In this document: piece by piece, positions 54,143 to 62,967 of the stretch
Layout of the letters: every line of letters starts with the position of its first letter
Position numbering within the stretch: the stretch's first letter is position 1
Source of the DNA: Coraliomargarita sp.
GTDB taxonomy: Bacteria > Verrucomicrobiota > Verrucomicrobiia > Opitutales > UBA953
Length of the DNA stretch: 64,000 nucleotides
NCBI GenBank assembly: GCA_024638885.1
Contig: JAHEJL010000002.1
Coordinates: 310,001-374,000 of the forward strand
Direction of reading: 5' to 3'
Made by a program: the position numbers and the translations under genes
Notes under the pieces: model-generated
What the model was told of the DNA's origin: nothing
Seen by the model: only the letters and a program-made list of their open reading frames with translations
Database searches by the model: none

Positions 54143-54901
54143 ATGCTTTCCGTTCGCATCATCCCTTGTCTCGACGTCCATGGCGGCCGCGTGGTCAAAG
54201 GCGTCAAGTTCGAGGAACTTCGCGATGCCGGCGACCCCGTCGCCGTCGCGGCGGCCTACGAGAAGCAAGGCGCCGATGAGCTGGTGTTCCTGGACATCAC
54301 CGCTTCCAGCGACGAGCGCCGCACCATGGTCGAAGTCGTCGAGCGTACCGCGGACCAGGTCTTCATGCCCTTGACCGTCGGCGGCGGCCTGCGCTCCGTC
54401 GAAGACATCCGGACGATGCTCAACGCCGGCGCGGACAAGGTCTCGCTCAACACTTCTGCCATCAAGGACCCGAACCTCGTGCTCGAGGCCGCCCGCAAGT
54501 TCGGCAGCCAGTGCATCGTGGTCGCGATCGACGCCAAGAACGTCGGCCCCGGCAAGTGGGAGGTCTTCACCCATGGCGGTCGTAACCGCACGGGCCTCGA
54601 CGCCATCGAATGGGCGCGCAAGGCCCACTCCCTCGGCGCCGGCGAGATCCTCCTGACCAGCATGGACCGGGACGGTACCGCCGCCGGTTACGACATCCCG
54701 CTGAACCACGCCGTGTCCTCCGCCGTCGAAGTCCCGGTCATCGCCTCGGGCGGCGCCGGCAACCTCGACCACATGGCGGACGTCCTCAAGCAAGGCGGTG
54801 CCAGCGCCGTGCTCGCCGCGAGCATCTTCCACTTCGGCACCTATACCGTCCGTCAGGCCAAGGAGCACCTGCGGGCCGCCGGCCTCCCGGTACGGCTTTA
54901 A
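54143..54901 (+). CDS. hisF: Imidazole glycerol phosphate synthase subunit HisF
   Basis: 252 residues, TIM barrel cyclase of histidine synthesis using ammonia from HisH. Catalytic Asp11 in [14 protein letters not shown] and the second Asp in VVAIDAKN (about 130). Phosphate sites VGGGLRS and ASGGAGN. The other his genes are scattered: only hisC (and hisS) are elsewhere in this window. Its stop TAA overlaps the convergent CNNM gene stop in the palindrome TTAA. Confidence 0.96.
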   Translation: MLSVRIIPCLDVHGGRVVKGVKFEELRDAGDPVAVAAAYEKQGADELVFLDITASSDERRTMVEVVERTADQVFMPLTVGGGLRSVEDIRTMLNAGADKVSLNTSAIKDPNLVLEAARKFGSQCIVVAIDAKNVGPGKWEVFTHGGRNRTGLDAIEWARKAHSLGAGEILLTSMDRDGTAAGYDIPLNHAVSSAVEVPVIASGGAGNLDHMADVLKQGGASAVLAASIFHFGTYTVRQAKEHLRAAGLPVRL

Positions 54902-56214
54902 GCGACGGTCGGCGGGACGGCCTTCGGCATCACCAGGAGCTTGTCCAGGCGATGGCCGTCCATGTCGACGACCTCGAAGACGTGTCCGAGGGCTTCGACG
55001 CGGTCGCCTTCGGCCGGGATGCGACCAAGCGTACGCATGACGAACCCGGAGAGCGCGGTGAAGCGACCGGAGCCTTCGCCCGGGAAGCGACCGACGATGC
55101 CGGTGGCCTCGCGGAAATCATCCAAGGTGACCACGGCGTCGACGATCCAGCTGCCATCGTCGCGGCGACGGACCGGCTTGGGCTGGGCGATCGGCGAGCC
55201 TTCGTTGGGCAGTTCGCCGACGACCGATTCCAGCACGTCGTTGAGCGACACCACGCCGCGCACGCGGCCGAACTCGTCGGTCACGAGCGCGATGTGGATC
55301 TTGTCCTTGCGGAACTTCTCGAGCAGCTGTGTGCCCGTGCAGTTGGGCGGGACGACCGGGGGCTCGGTGAGCAGGTCCTTGATCGAAGCCGTGCCGACCA
55401 AGGATAGGTTGGCCCAGAGGCGCTTGACCGAGACGACGCCCAACGGACGGTCCGGCGAGCCACGGTAGACCGGGAACCAGGTATGTCCTGAGGCCACCAC
55501 CTTGCGCCAGTTGACCTCATCCGAGTCGTCAAGATTGAGCCAGACGACGCGATTGCTGGGCGTCATGAGGCGTTCGGCGGAGACCAGGTCGAGCGAGAGC
55601 GCGCCGTGCACCATGCGGTGTTCCGCGGCATGCAGGACGCCGGAGGCCATGCCTTGGTCGACCATCATGCGCAGCTCGTCTTCGGACATGGTGTCCTCCG
55701 GCGAGCGCTTCTTGCCGAAGATCCGCAGGACGATGTCGGCGAAGAAGCCCAAGGTGCTGACCAACGGGGAGGCCAGGAACGACACCAGCATCATCGGCCG
55801 CGACAGCACGACCGCCAGGCCTTCCGGATTCGAAAGGCCGAGACGCTTGGGCACGATCTCGGCGAAGATGATGGTCATCGAACCGATGACGAAGGAGACG
55901 CCCGTGCGGGAGACGACGTCGGCGTTGTCATGGAGCCAAGCCCAGTCGCTGGCCTCGAAGTGCGGCCTGATATGATTGGCCAGGGGGGCGCCGCCGAAGG
56001 TGGCCGCGATGATGCTGCCGAAGGTCAGGCCCACCTGGACGGTCGAGAGGAACTTGGAGGGGTTGGCAAGCAGCTCCAGCGCGGCCTTGGCGCCCTTGCT
56101 GCCGTCCTCGGCCAACTTGGTCAGGCGACGACGGTTGGATGACACCAGGGCCATCTCCGAGAGCTCGAAAACGCCGATGGTCGCCCAGCAGGCCAATATC
56201 ACGAACAATTCCAC
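54898..56214 (-). CDS. CNNM/CBS-domain membrane protein (TlyC/CorC family)
   Basis: 438 residues: DUF21/CNNM transmembrane region (about 1-170, [26 protein letters not shown], then [22 protein letters not shown]), a CBS pair (about 215-340, [10 protein letters not shown] and [25 protein letters not shown]), and a C-terminal CorC_HlyC domain (about 355-435). Members are implicated in magnesium/cobalt efflux or homeostasis; 'haemolysin' labels are historical. Single gene, convergent with hisF and divergent from nadB with a 79-base gap. Confidence 0.92.
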   Translation of the reverse strand: MELFVILACWATIGVFELSEMALVSSNRRRLTKLAEDGSKGAKAALELLANPSKFLSTVQVGLTFGSIIAATFGGAPLANHIRPHFEASDWAWLHDNADVVSRTGVSFVIGSMTIIFAEIVPKRLGLSNPEGLAVVLSRPMMLVSFLASPLVSTLGFFADIVLRIFGKKRSPEDTMSEDELRMMVDQGMASGVLHAAEHRMVHGALSLDLVSAERLMTPSNRVVWLNLDDSDEVNWRKVVASGHTWFPVYRGSPDRPLGVVSVKRLWANLSLVGTASIKDLLTEPPVVPPNCTGTQLLEKFRKDKIHIALVTDEFGRVRGVVSLNDVLESVVGELPNEGSPIAQPKPVRRRDDGSWIVDAVVTLDDFREATGIVGRFPGEGSGRFTALSGFVMRTLGRIPAEGDRVEALGHVFEVVDMDGHRLDKLLVMPKAVPPTVA

Positions 56215-56293
56215 CCGAGACCCCTAGGGTGAGCCGTCAGTTCAGTCAAATCCGCTTGTTCACATCCCGCCTCCCCCTACGGTCAAACCCTCA

Positions 56294-57904
56294 ATGGCCA
56301 CCCCTTTCGAGGCAATCATCGTCGGCAGCGGCATCGGCGGGCTGAGTTTCGCGCTCAACCTCGCCCAGCGCGGCCATTCGGTCGCCATCGTGACCAAGAA
56401 GACGAGCTCGGAGTCCAACACCAACTGGGCCCAAGGCGGCATCGCCTGCGTCACGGACCAGACCGACGATTTCCAGAGCCACGTGAAGGACACCCTCACG
56501 GCGGGCGACGGACTTTGCGACCTCGACGTGGTCAGGCATATCATCGAATCCGGCCCGGCGCGGGTCGCCGAACTGATCGCCTGGGGCGTCGAGTTCGAGA
56601 ACGGCGCCGACGGACGTCCCGATCTCGGACGCGAAGGCGGCCACTCCAAGCGCCGCATCCTGCATGCGCGCGACATGACCGGTCGCGCCATCGAGTCCGC
56701 CCTGCTCCGCGCCATCGCCCGTTCTCCGAAGGTCGTGATGCTCGAGCACCATCTCGCGATCGACCTCATCACCCGCGCCAAGCTGGGCGCCTGCCCGGCC
56801 GGGTCGCCGGAAGACCGCGTGCTCGGCCTGCATGTGCTGAACACCAAGGCCGGCCGCGTCGAGACCTTGGCCGCTTCCGCGGTCGTCCTGGCGACGGGCG
56901 GCACCGGCCAGGTCTACCAGTTCACGACCAATCCCGACATCGCGACCGGCGACGGCATCGCGATGGCCTACCGTGCCGGCGCCGAGGTGCGCGACATGGA
57001 GATGGTGCAGTTCCACCCGACGGCCCTCAAGGCGCCTGATGGTGGCCGAGCCCTGATCTCCGAAGCCGTCCGCGGCGAAGGCGCCATCCTGCGTGACCTC
57101 TCGTTGCGCGCGTTCATGAAGGATTTCCATCCGCTCGGAGACCTCGCGCCTCGTGACATCGTCGCCCGCGCGATCGATTCGGTGATGAAGCGCGATGGCG
57201 TGCCGCACGTGCTGCTCGACGCCACCCAGGTGGCGAAAGGTCACCTGCCTGAGCGTTTCCCGCACATCTACGAGACCTGCCGCAAGGCCGGCTTCGACCT
57301 CGCGAAGGAACCCGTCCCGGTGGTGCCCGCCGCCCACTATCTCTGCGGCGGCGTGGCCACCGACCTCAATGGCCAGACTTCTTTGGCCGGTCTTTTCGCC
57401 GTCGGCGAAGTCGCCTGCACGGGTCTGCATGGTGCCAATCGCCTCGCCTCGAACTCCTTGCTCGAGGCCGTCGTCCTCGCCCATGACGGCGCGGCCGCGG
57501 CCCATGACGAGATCCTGCGCGCCAGCCCTTCCGCGGTCGCGCTGCCGGCCTGGATCGACGGTTCGGCCGGCGACCCGGACGAACGCGTGGTGCTCACCCA
57601 TAATTGGGATGAGTTGCGACGCACGATGTGGGACTATGTCGGCATCGTCCGTTCCACGAAGCGCCTGCAGCGCGCCCGCACCCGCATCGGCACCCTGTCC
57701 GACGAGGTCCGTGAGTATTACTGGAATTTCCGCGTCGAGCCCAGGCTGCTCGAACTGCGCAACCTGATCCAAGTCGCGGAGCTCATCATCGACTGCGCCT
57801 TGCAGCGTCGCGAGAGCCGCGGCCTGCACTTCACCCTCGATTATCCGGCCAAGCTGGCGGAAGCACGTCACACTTCCGTCCGTCGTCCGCAAGGCCGCCC
57901 ATGA
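56294..57904 (+). CDS. nadB: L-aspartate oxidase NadB
   Basis: 536 residues, FAD enzyme making iminoaspartate for NAD synthesis. GxGxxG as VGSGIGGLSFAL, S-x-S-N-T-N-W-A-Q-G-G-I-A, RILHARDMTGRAIE, FHPTAL, EAVRGEGAILRD and HLCGG-type AAHYLCGGVATDLNG with GLHGANRLASNSLLE. The C-terminal helical domain ends with SRGLHFTLDYP. nadA/nadC are not adjacent. It overlaps panE by 4 nt (ATGA), so the two are translated together. Confidence 0.96.
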   Translation: MATPFEAIIVGSGIGGLSFALNLAQRGHSVAIVTKKTSSESNTNWAQGGIACVTDQTDDFQSHVKDTLTAGDGLCDLDVVRHIIESGPARVAELIAWGVEFENGADGRPDLGREGGHSKRRILHARDMTGRAIESALLRAIARSPKVVMLEHHLAIDLITRAKLGACPAGSPEDRVLGLHVLNTKAGRVETLAASAVVLATGGTGQVYQFTTNPDIATGDGIAMAYRAGAEVRDMEMVQFHPTALKAPDGGRALISEAVRGEGAILRDLSLRAFMKDFHPLGDLAPRDIVARAIDSVMKRDGVPHVLLDATQVAKGHLPERFPHIYETCRKAGFDLAKEPVPVVPAAHYLCGGVATDLNGQTSLAGLFAVGEVACTGLHGANRLASNSLLEAVVLAHDGAAAAHDEILRASPSAVALPAWIDGSAGDPDERVVLTHNWDELRRTMWDYVGIVRSTKRLQRARTRIGTLSDEVREYYWNFRVEPRLLELRNLIQVAELIIDCALQRRESRGLHFTLDYPAKLAEARHTSVRRPQGRP

Positions 57905-58824
57905 AGATCGCCATCGTCGGCACCGGCGCCGTCGGCGGATGGTATGCCGCGCTCCTGGCCGAAGCCGGCCATGAGGTGCATTGCCTTGCCCGCAGCGACT
58001 TCGAGGCGATCCGCGCCGAAGGATTGATCATCCGACACAAAGGCGCCGAACGCGCCGTGCGGGTCGCGTCCGCCACCGCCGACCCCGCGACGATCGGCCC
58101 CTGCGACCTCGTGGTGGTCACGCTCAAGTCCACTTCGAATCATGCCCTCCCTGGCCTCGTCAGCCCGCTGCTTGGCCCTGCGACGGTCGTGGTGACCCTG
58201 CAGAATGGCATGGGCAACGTCGAAGCCTTGGCTGCGCTGCTGCCGGTCGAACGGATCGTCGCCGGTCTGTGCTTCGTGTGCATCAATCGGCTCGCCCCCG
58301 GGGTCATCGAGACCTCCATGGCGGGCTACGTCCGCATGGCCGCCGCCCAAGGGCCGATCAGCACCGCCGTCGAAGGCTGCGTGGCGACCTTCGTCGGCGC
58401 CGGCGTCGACTGTCAGGCCGAAGCCTCGCTGGAGGCGGTCCTCTGGAAGAAGCTCTGCTGGAATATTCCTTTCAACGGGCTCGCCATCGCCGGAGGCAGC
58501 GTGACGACGGACCGCATCCTCGCCGATCCCGCGCTGAACGAGCGCGCCTACCAGCTGATGAAGGAAGTCCAGGCTGCGGCCAAGGCCCGCGGACACCCTT
58601 TCGAAGACCTGCACATCAAACGACAGTTCGTGGTCACCGCCGGCATGGGGCCCTATCGTCCGTCGAGCCTCATCGATTTCGTCGAAGGCCGGGAGGTCGA
58701 GGTGGACGGCATCTGGGGCGAACCGTTGCGGCGGGGCACGGAAGCCGGCGTGGCGATGCCCGCGACCGCCCAGCTCGTCGCGGAGATCAAGGCCAGGCTG
58801 GCGGCCCGCGGCTGCTCGTCTTAG
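57901..58824 (+). CDS. panE: 2-dehydropantoate 2-reductase (PanE/ApbA family)
   Basis: 307 residues. NADPH site GTGAVGGWYAALLAEAGHEV, then VVTLKS and LQNGMGN, catalytic Lys in LWKKLCWNIPFNGL (about 183-195), and a C-terminal domain ending PSSLIDFVEGREVEVDGIWGEPLRRGTEAG. Reduces ketopantoate to pantoate for coenzyme A. Its start overlaps nadB and its stop overlaps the convergent lipoprotein gene. Paralogues exist that act on other 2-keto acids, so the specific substrate is likely but not certain. Confidence 0.9.
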   Translation: MKIAIVGTGAVGGWYAALLAEAGHEVHCLARSDFEAIRAEGLIIRHKGAERAVRVASATADPATIGPCDLVVVTLKSTSNHALPGLVSPLLGPATVVVTLQNGMGNVEALAALLPVERIVAGLCFVCINRLAPGVIETSMAGYVRMAAAQGPISTAVEGCVATFVGAGVDCQAEASLEAVLWKKLCWNIPFNGLAIAGGSVTTDRILADPALNERAYQLMKEVQAAAKARGHPFEDLHIKRQFVVTAGMGPYRPSSLIDFVEGREVEVDGIWGEPLRRGTEAGVAMPATAQLVAEIKARLAARGCSS

Positions 58825-59273
58825 CGAGCGGTCGGAGCCATCGGCATGGCGCCAACTTTCGTGCGCACGGCCTCGGACACGCGGTCCCTGGTCAGCAAGC
58901 CCGCCTGCGCATCGACGATCGCATCAAACGTCTTGAGGACACGGCCTGAAGGGTCCTCGATCCATAATCGCAGCGACACCTTACCGTCGGGGCGCCCCGC
59001 GGTGACCGGGCGCGCCGACCAGGCGGAGCGCAGGATGACGTCAGCCTGCGCAGGTTCGGTCGCGGCCACGTAGCCGCGGGCCATCAGGGTCCGGACGGAG
59101 TTGTCGTGGATCACGTCGGCGCAGGCCGCGAGATCGGCGGAGGGCGACCCCAAGGTGTCGGCGACGAACACGCTACGGAACATGCGCGGAGAAGGCTCCG
59201 ACATGACGCAGGCGGTCAAGCCCAGCAAAAGGCAGCCCGCAAGGCTGACGATGGCTGACCGTAGACGGTGCAT
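58821..59273 (-). CDS. Small lipoprotein, DUF4136-like
   Basis: 150 residues from ATG 59273. Signal peptide with lipobox LTAC (Cys about 22), so a membrane-anchored lipoprotein. The mature part (DVIHDNSVRTLMARGYVAATEPAQADVILRSAWSARP, then VSLRLWIEDPSGRVLKTFDA) has the pattern of small DUF4136-type lipoproteins, but the match is by impression only. The much longer frame extending to 59780 runs antisense to the HAD gene and is rejected. 90 bases separate its start from the divergent HAD-DUF721 gene. Confidence 0.75.
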   Translation of the reverse strand: MHRLRSAIVSLAGCLLLGLTACVMSEPSPRMFRSVFVADTLGSPSADLAACADVIHDNSVRTLMARGYVAATEPAQADVILRSAWSARPVTAGRPDGKVSLRLWIEDPSGRVLKTFDAIVDAQAGLLTRDRVSEAVRTKVGAMPMAPTAR

Positions 59274-59363
59274 AACTTGTTTATTACCCGTTCTCGCGCC
59301 GGGACAAGCAGGGACATGATGGGACGGGTTGACCTTTGCGGTCGGCACCTCTCCCCTCACGAC

Positions 59364-60419
59364 ATGGCCCGCGTTCAAGCCGTCACCTTCGACCTGGCAG
59401 GCACCCTCCTCTTCCCGCATCCGTCGGTGGGCGGAGTCTATGCGGCTTGCGCGAAGAAGCATGGCGTGGAGATCGAAGCCGCGGTCCTCGACGCTTCGTT
59501 CCCGCTGGCTTTCAAGGGCGGCCCCAAGCACGCCAAACCGGAAGTCTTCTGGAAGGAAGTCGTCCAACGCTGCTTCGGTCCGGCCCTGCCCGCCTCGAAG
59601 ATCGATGCGGTCTTCAAGGAATGCTGGGACGCCTTCGCCCAGCCGGAGTCTTGGCGTCTCGCTCCGGGCACGGTGCAGGCCATCTCGGCCATCCGGTTCC
59701 TGGGCGTCAAGGTCGGCGTCCTCTCCAACGCCGACGCCCGCATGCGCACGGTGCTTGAAGGCCATGGCCTGATGAAGCATCTCGACGGCGTCTTCCTCTC
59801 GGAGGAAACCGGCTACACGAAACCTGACCCGAAGGCTTTCGGTCAGGCCGCCCGCGCCTTAGGCGGAGCAGTCTCCGGCTTGGTCCACTTCGGCGACAGC
59901 CCGACGGAAGACGGCGAAGGGGCCAGGGATGCGGGGGCCACGGGCGTGGTCGTCGGCGGCGCCCATGCGCCCGACCGCTGCCTTCGGAACGAGAAGCTTT
60001 CCGAAGCTCCCTACGCAATCCGCGCCTTGCTCACCGAGGGCAAGCTGAAGGGGAAATTCTCCCGCACCGTCCAGAACCTGCTCGCCAACCTGCGCGGCCT
60101 GCCCGAGGACCGCGGCCGCTCGAGCGACCGTCCGCTGAAGTCGATCGACGATGCCGTCCAGGATGCGTTCAAGAAGCTGCGCCTCGACAAGCCGGTTCCG
60201 GAGAATGCCATCGTCGCCCACTGGCATGAGCTGCTCCCGTTGAAGCTGGCCAAACGTTCGGCCCCGTTGCGCGTGCTCGAAGGCGGCAAGCTCGTCGTGC
60301 AGTGCGAGAACTCCGTCATCAAGTCGGAGGTCCGCTTCCACGAGCGGGCGATGCTCGCGAAGATCCGTCTCCTGCGCGGCTGCCAGGAAGTCCGGTCGAT
60401 CAGCTTCGTGAACGCCTGA
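59364..60419 (+). CDS. HAD-superfamily hydrolase fused to a DUF721/DciA domain
   Basis: 351 residues. Residues 1-225 are a HAD hydrolase: motif I TFDLAGTLL (Asp10; second Asp replaced by Ala, as in HDHD3-type relatives), motif II VLSNAD, motif III Lys in TGYTKPDPKAF, motif IV HFGDSPTEDGEGARDAG. After a linker (KFSRTVQNLLANLRGLPEDRG, about 234-254), residues about 265-351 are a DUF721 domain: HWHELLPLKLAKRSAPLRVLEGGKLVVQCENSVIKSEVRFH...IRLLRGCQEVRSISF. DUF721 is the DciA replicative-helicase loader family. The frame is uninterrupted. ATG 59364 is chosen as the first Met before the HAD fold; ATG 59316 is an alternative. No Shine-Dalgarno sequence is obvious. Confidence 0.85.
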   Translation: MARVQAVTFDLAGTLLFPHPSVGGVYAACAKKHGVEIEAAVLDASFPLAFKGGPKHAKPEVFWKEVVQRCFGPALPASKIDAVFKECWDAFAQPESWRLAPGTVQAISAIRFLGVKVGVLSNADARMRTVLEGHGLMKHLDGVFLSEETGYTKPDPKAFGQAARALGGAVSGLVHFGDSPTEDGEGARDAGATGVVVGGAHAPDRCLRNEKLSEAPYAIRALLTEGKLKGKFSRTVQNLLANLRGLPEDRGRSSDRPLKSIDDAVQDAFKKLRLDKPVPENAIVAHWHELLPLKLAKRSAPLRVLEGGKLVVQCENSVIKSEVRFHERAMLAKIRLLRGCQEVRSISFVNA

Positions 60420-60812
60420 TCAGTTCGACTTCGGCTCGAAGGGCTTCTGGAAGACGTCCTTGAAGTCGTACACGTCCTTGAAGTCCTCGAGGTTATCCTC
60501 CGGCGAGCGCCCGAACAGGCCCGTCTCGATGATGTTGAAGACGATGTTGCCGACGTCGGAAGATTTCCGGAGGCCCCAGTTATGGAGGAGCGGATAGGAC
60601 ATCGGACCATACGTCTCCAGGACGTGCTGACGGAAGCCTTCGAGGAGCTGCGGGCCGCTGACGTGACGGTTGACGATGCTCTTCCCCTTCTTCGGTTCGC
60701 CGTGGATGATCTTCTGCGCGTGGTCGAGCCCAAGACGGACGACGTCATAGGCCTGCGACTGGTAGCGCGGATCTTTCTGGCGGCAAAGGCGGACGGCTTC
60801 GTCGAAATCCAT
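60420..60812 (-). CDS. Minf_1886-type conserved protein (Planctomycetes/Verrucomicrobia family)
   Basis: 130 residues, no signal peptide or membrane segment. Features RYQSQAYDVVRLGLDHAQKII, HVSGPQLLEGFRQHVLETYGPMSYPLLHNWGL and DVGNIVFNIIETGLFGRSPEDNLEDF are those of the short family known from Planctomycetes, Verrucomicrobia and relatives (Minf_1886 type). Function unknown. It is the gene downstream of hisC (2 nt gap), and its stop abuts the stop of the convergent HAD-DUF721 gene in TGATCA. Confidence 0.88.
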   Translation of the reverse strand: MDFDEAVRLCRQKDPRYQSQAYDVVRLGLDHAQKIIHGEPKKGKSIVNRHVSGPQLLEGFRQHVLETYGPMSYPLLHNWGLRKSSDVGNIVFNIIETGLFGRSPEDNLEDFKDVYDFKDVFQKPFEPKSN

Positions 60813-60814
60813 GG

Positions 60815-61903
60815 TCAGAGCTTGGCGAGTTCGGCCAGCAGGCGGGCGTTCTGGGCTTCGGTGCCCACGGTCAGGCGGAGCCAGCCGGTCATGCCGTAAC
60901 CACGCAGCGGACGCACGATGACGCCGGCTTTCTGCAGGACGGTGAAAGCCTCTTCGGCCTTAGGCACCTGGGCGGCGAGGAAGTTCGCCTTACCATCGAT
61001 GAAGGCGAAGCCGAGCTTCTTGAGGCCGGCGGAAAGCTGGGCGATGCCGGCGGCGTTCACCTCGCGCGTGCGGCGCACGAAATCATCGTCATCCAAGGCG
61101 GCCTCGGCGGCGGCGAGGGCCGGGAGGTTCACGTTGAACGGCTGACGTACGCGATTGAGCAGGCCGCAGACCTCGGTCGAGCCCATGAGATAGCCGACGC
61201 GCAGGCCGGCGAGGCCGTAGGCCTTGGAGAAGGTGCGGGACAGGACGACCTTGCGGCCGGACTTCATCAGCGGACGCAGGTCCGCGGAGGCCTCGAGGTA
61301 TTCGGTGTAAGCCTCGTCCAGGCAGAAGATGACGTCCTCAGGCAGCGAAGCGGCGAAGGCCAGGATATCGGCCGGATCGTCGGTACCACCGGTCGGGTTG
61401 TTGGGGCTGGCCAGGAAGACGATGCGCGTCTTCGACGTGACGGCGGCCCGCATGGCCTTGAGGTCATGACGGTAGCCCGGCATCGGGACTTCGACCGGCG
61501 TGGCGCCGAAGAGCATCGTCGCGAGCTTGTAGACGATGAAAGCCTGGGACCCGAAGACGACTTCGTCGCCGGGACGAAGGAAGGCCTGGGCGAGCAGGAT
61601 CATCACCTCGTTGGAACCGTTACCGATGACGAAGTTGCCGGGTTCGAGCGCCCACTTCTTCGCGAGCTTCTCGCGGAGGAACGTGCAACCGCCGTCGGGG
61701 TAAAGGTGGCAGGAGTCCAGGGCTTTGCGCGCGGCGGCGAGACCGAGGGGCGAGGGGCCGAGCGGATTCTCGTTGGAAGCGAGCTTGATGACGGCGGCCG
61801 GATCGAGTCCGAACTCACGGGCGACGACTTCGATGGGGCGGCCAGCCTCATAGACGGGCTGGGTGAGGACGGGACGGTTGGCCAGGTCTGAATAGGAAGC
61901 CAT
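60815..61903 (-). CDS. hisC: Histidinol-phosphate aminotransferase HisC
   Basis: 362 residues, PLP class I/II aminotransferase converting imidazole-acetol phosphate to histidinol phosphate. KLASNENPLGPSP near residue 38, YPDGGCTFLREKLA, LASPNNPTGG, CLDEAYTEYLE and PLP lysine in LSRTFSKAYGLAGLRVGYLMG (about 220). Start uncertain: ATG 61903 (MASYSDLANRPVLTQPVYEAGRP) matches the family; ATG 61915 adds four residues. Cotranscribed with the Minf_1886-type gene. Confidence 0.93.
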   Translation of the reverse strand: MASYSDLANRPVLTQPVYEAGRPIEVVAREFGLDPAAVIKLASNENPLGPSPLGLAAARKALDSCHLYPDGGCTFLREKLAKKWALEPGNFVIGNGSNEVMILLAQAFLRPGDEVVFGSQAFIVYKLATMLFGATPVEVPMPGYRHDLKAMRAAVTSKTRIVFLASPNNPTGGTDDPADILAFAASLPEDVIFCLDEAYTEYLEASADLRPLMKSGRKVVLSRTFSKAYGLAGLRVGYLMGSTEVCGLLNRVRQPFNVNLPALAAAEAALDDDDFVRRTREVNAAGIAQLSAGLKKLGFAFIDGKANFLAAQVPKAEEAFTVLQKAGVIVRPLRGYGMTGWLRLTVGTEAQNARLLAELAKL

Positions 61904-61999
61904 GGATGAGGCCATAAATGCGGGTGTTGGCCCGCTTGGCAAGCGTCAGGACCACCCTCCCCGCTTGCCACTGGCACCCTCGCGACTTAAGCGTCCGTC

Positions 62000-62965
62000 A
62001 TGAAACTCGTCGTCACCGGCGCTTCCGGATTCCTTGGTCGTGAGGTCTGCCTCGCCGCCCTGCGTCGCGGACACCAGGTGCTGGCTCTCGGCGGTTCCCG
62101 TGCGCCGATCGTCCCGGACGTGAAGCAGGCCCGCCCCTTCGACCTTTGCGACGAGGCCGCGCTCGAGGCCCTCATCCTCGAGGAGTTTCCGCACGCCGTC
62201 GTGCACTGCGCCGCCCTGCCGACCATCGAGACCTGCCTCGCCGAGCCCGATCGCGCCAGGAAGCTGAACACGGAGGTCCCGAAGAAACTCGCCCAGCTAT
62301 GCTTCCACCTTGGCGCCAAGCTCGTGCATCTTTCCACCGACACCGTGTTCGACGGCGTCGCCGGCAACTATCAGCCGACCGACAAGCCCGCGCCGCTGAA
62401 CCTCTACGGCGAAACCAAGGCGGCGGCCGAAGTCGAGGTCCTGCGCTTCGGGCGCGAACACGCGGCGGTCCTGCGCACTTCGCCGATCATCGGTAATTCG
62501 GTGACCGGCGACCGGGGGTTGCATGAGCGCCTGTTCGCTTCCTGGAAGGAAGGTCGTCCGGCCACCCTTTTCACCGACGAGATCCGCCAGCCGGTCGAAG
62601 TCTCCAACCTGGCCGACGTGACCATCGAGCTCTGCGAGCGCACCAACCTCAACGGCTTGTTCCACTGGGCCGGCACCGAGGCGATGAGCCGACATGAGAT
62701 CGGCGTCCGGATCGCCCGTCATTTCGGCCTCGACGCCGATACGCTCGTGAAGGCGACCAGCCGGGCCGAAGTCCCCTCGGCGGCCTCCCGTCCGCGCGAC
62801 CTGAGCCTTCGCCTCCACCCTTTGTCCGGCAAACTGCGCACCCAGGCCCAATCCTTCGAGGAACAGCTCGCCCAGCTCCGCGTTCCGCGCGGCAGCGAAG
62901 ACTGGTATGAGCGTACGACCCGCCGAAAGGTCGTGCGTCGCCTGGAAAAAGGCGTAGACTTCTGA
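62000..62965 (+). CDS. NAD-dependent sugar epimerase/reductase, RmlD-like
   Basis: 321 residues, extended SDR: TGASGFLGREVCLAALRRGH, HCAALPTIETCLAEPDRARKLNTEVPKKLAQLC, VHLSTDTVFDG, and catalytic Tyr-x3-Lys in LNLYGETKAAAE. This is the RmlD substrate-binding branch (dTDP-4-dehydrorhamnose reductase-like). No rmlA/B/C genes are adjacent, so a general dTDP-sugar or other role is possible. Divergent from hisC (96-base gap); the next gene starts 2 nt after the stop. Confidence 0.85.
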   Translation: MKLVVTGASGFLGREVCLAALRRGHQVLALGGSRAPIVPDVKQARPFDLCDEAALEALILEEFPHAVVHCAALPTIETCLAEPDRARKLNTEVPKKLAQLCFHLGAKLVHLSTDTVFDGVAGNYQPTDKPAPLNLYGETKAAAEVEVLRFGREHAAVLRTSPIIGNSVTGDRGLHERLFASWKEGRPATLFTDEIRQPVEVSNLADVTIELCERTNLNGLFHWAGTEAMSRHEIGVRIARHFGLDADTLVKATSRAEVPSAASRPRDLSLRLHPLSGKLRTQAQSFEEQLAQLRVPRGSEDWYERTTRRKVVRRLEKGVDF

Positions 62966-62967
62966 GC

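Noticed and set aside
58821..59780. Longer 319-residue start for the small lipoprotein
   Set aside because: The extra 169 residues run antisense to the HAD domain and would bury the lipoprotein signal sequence.
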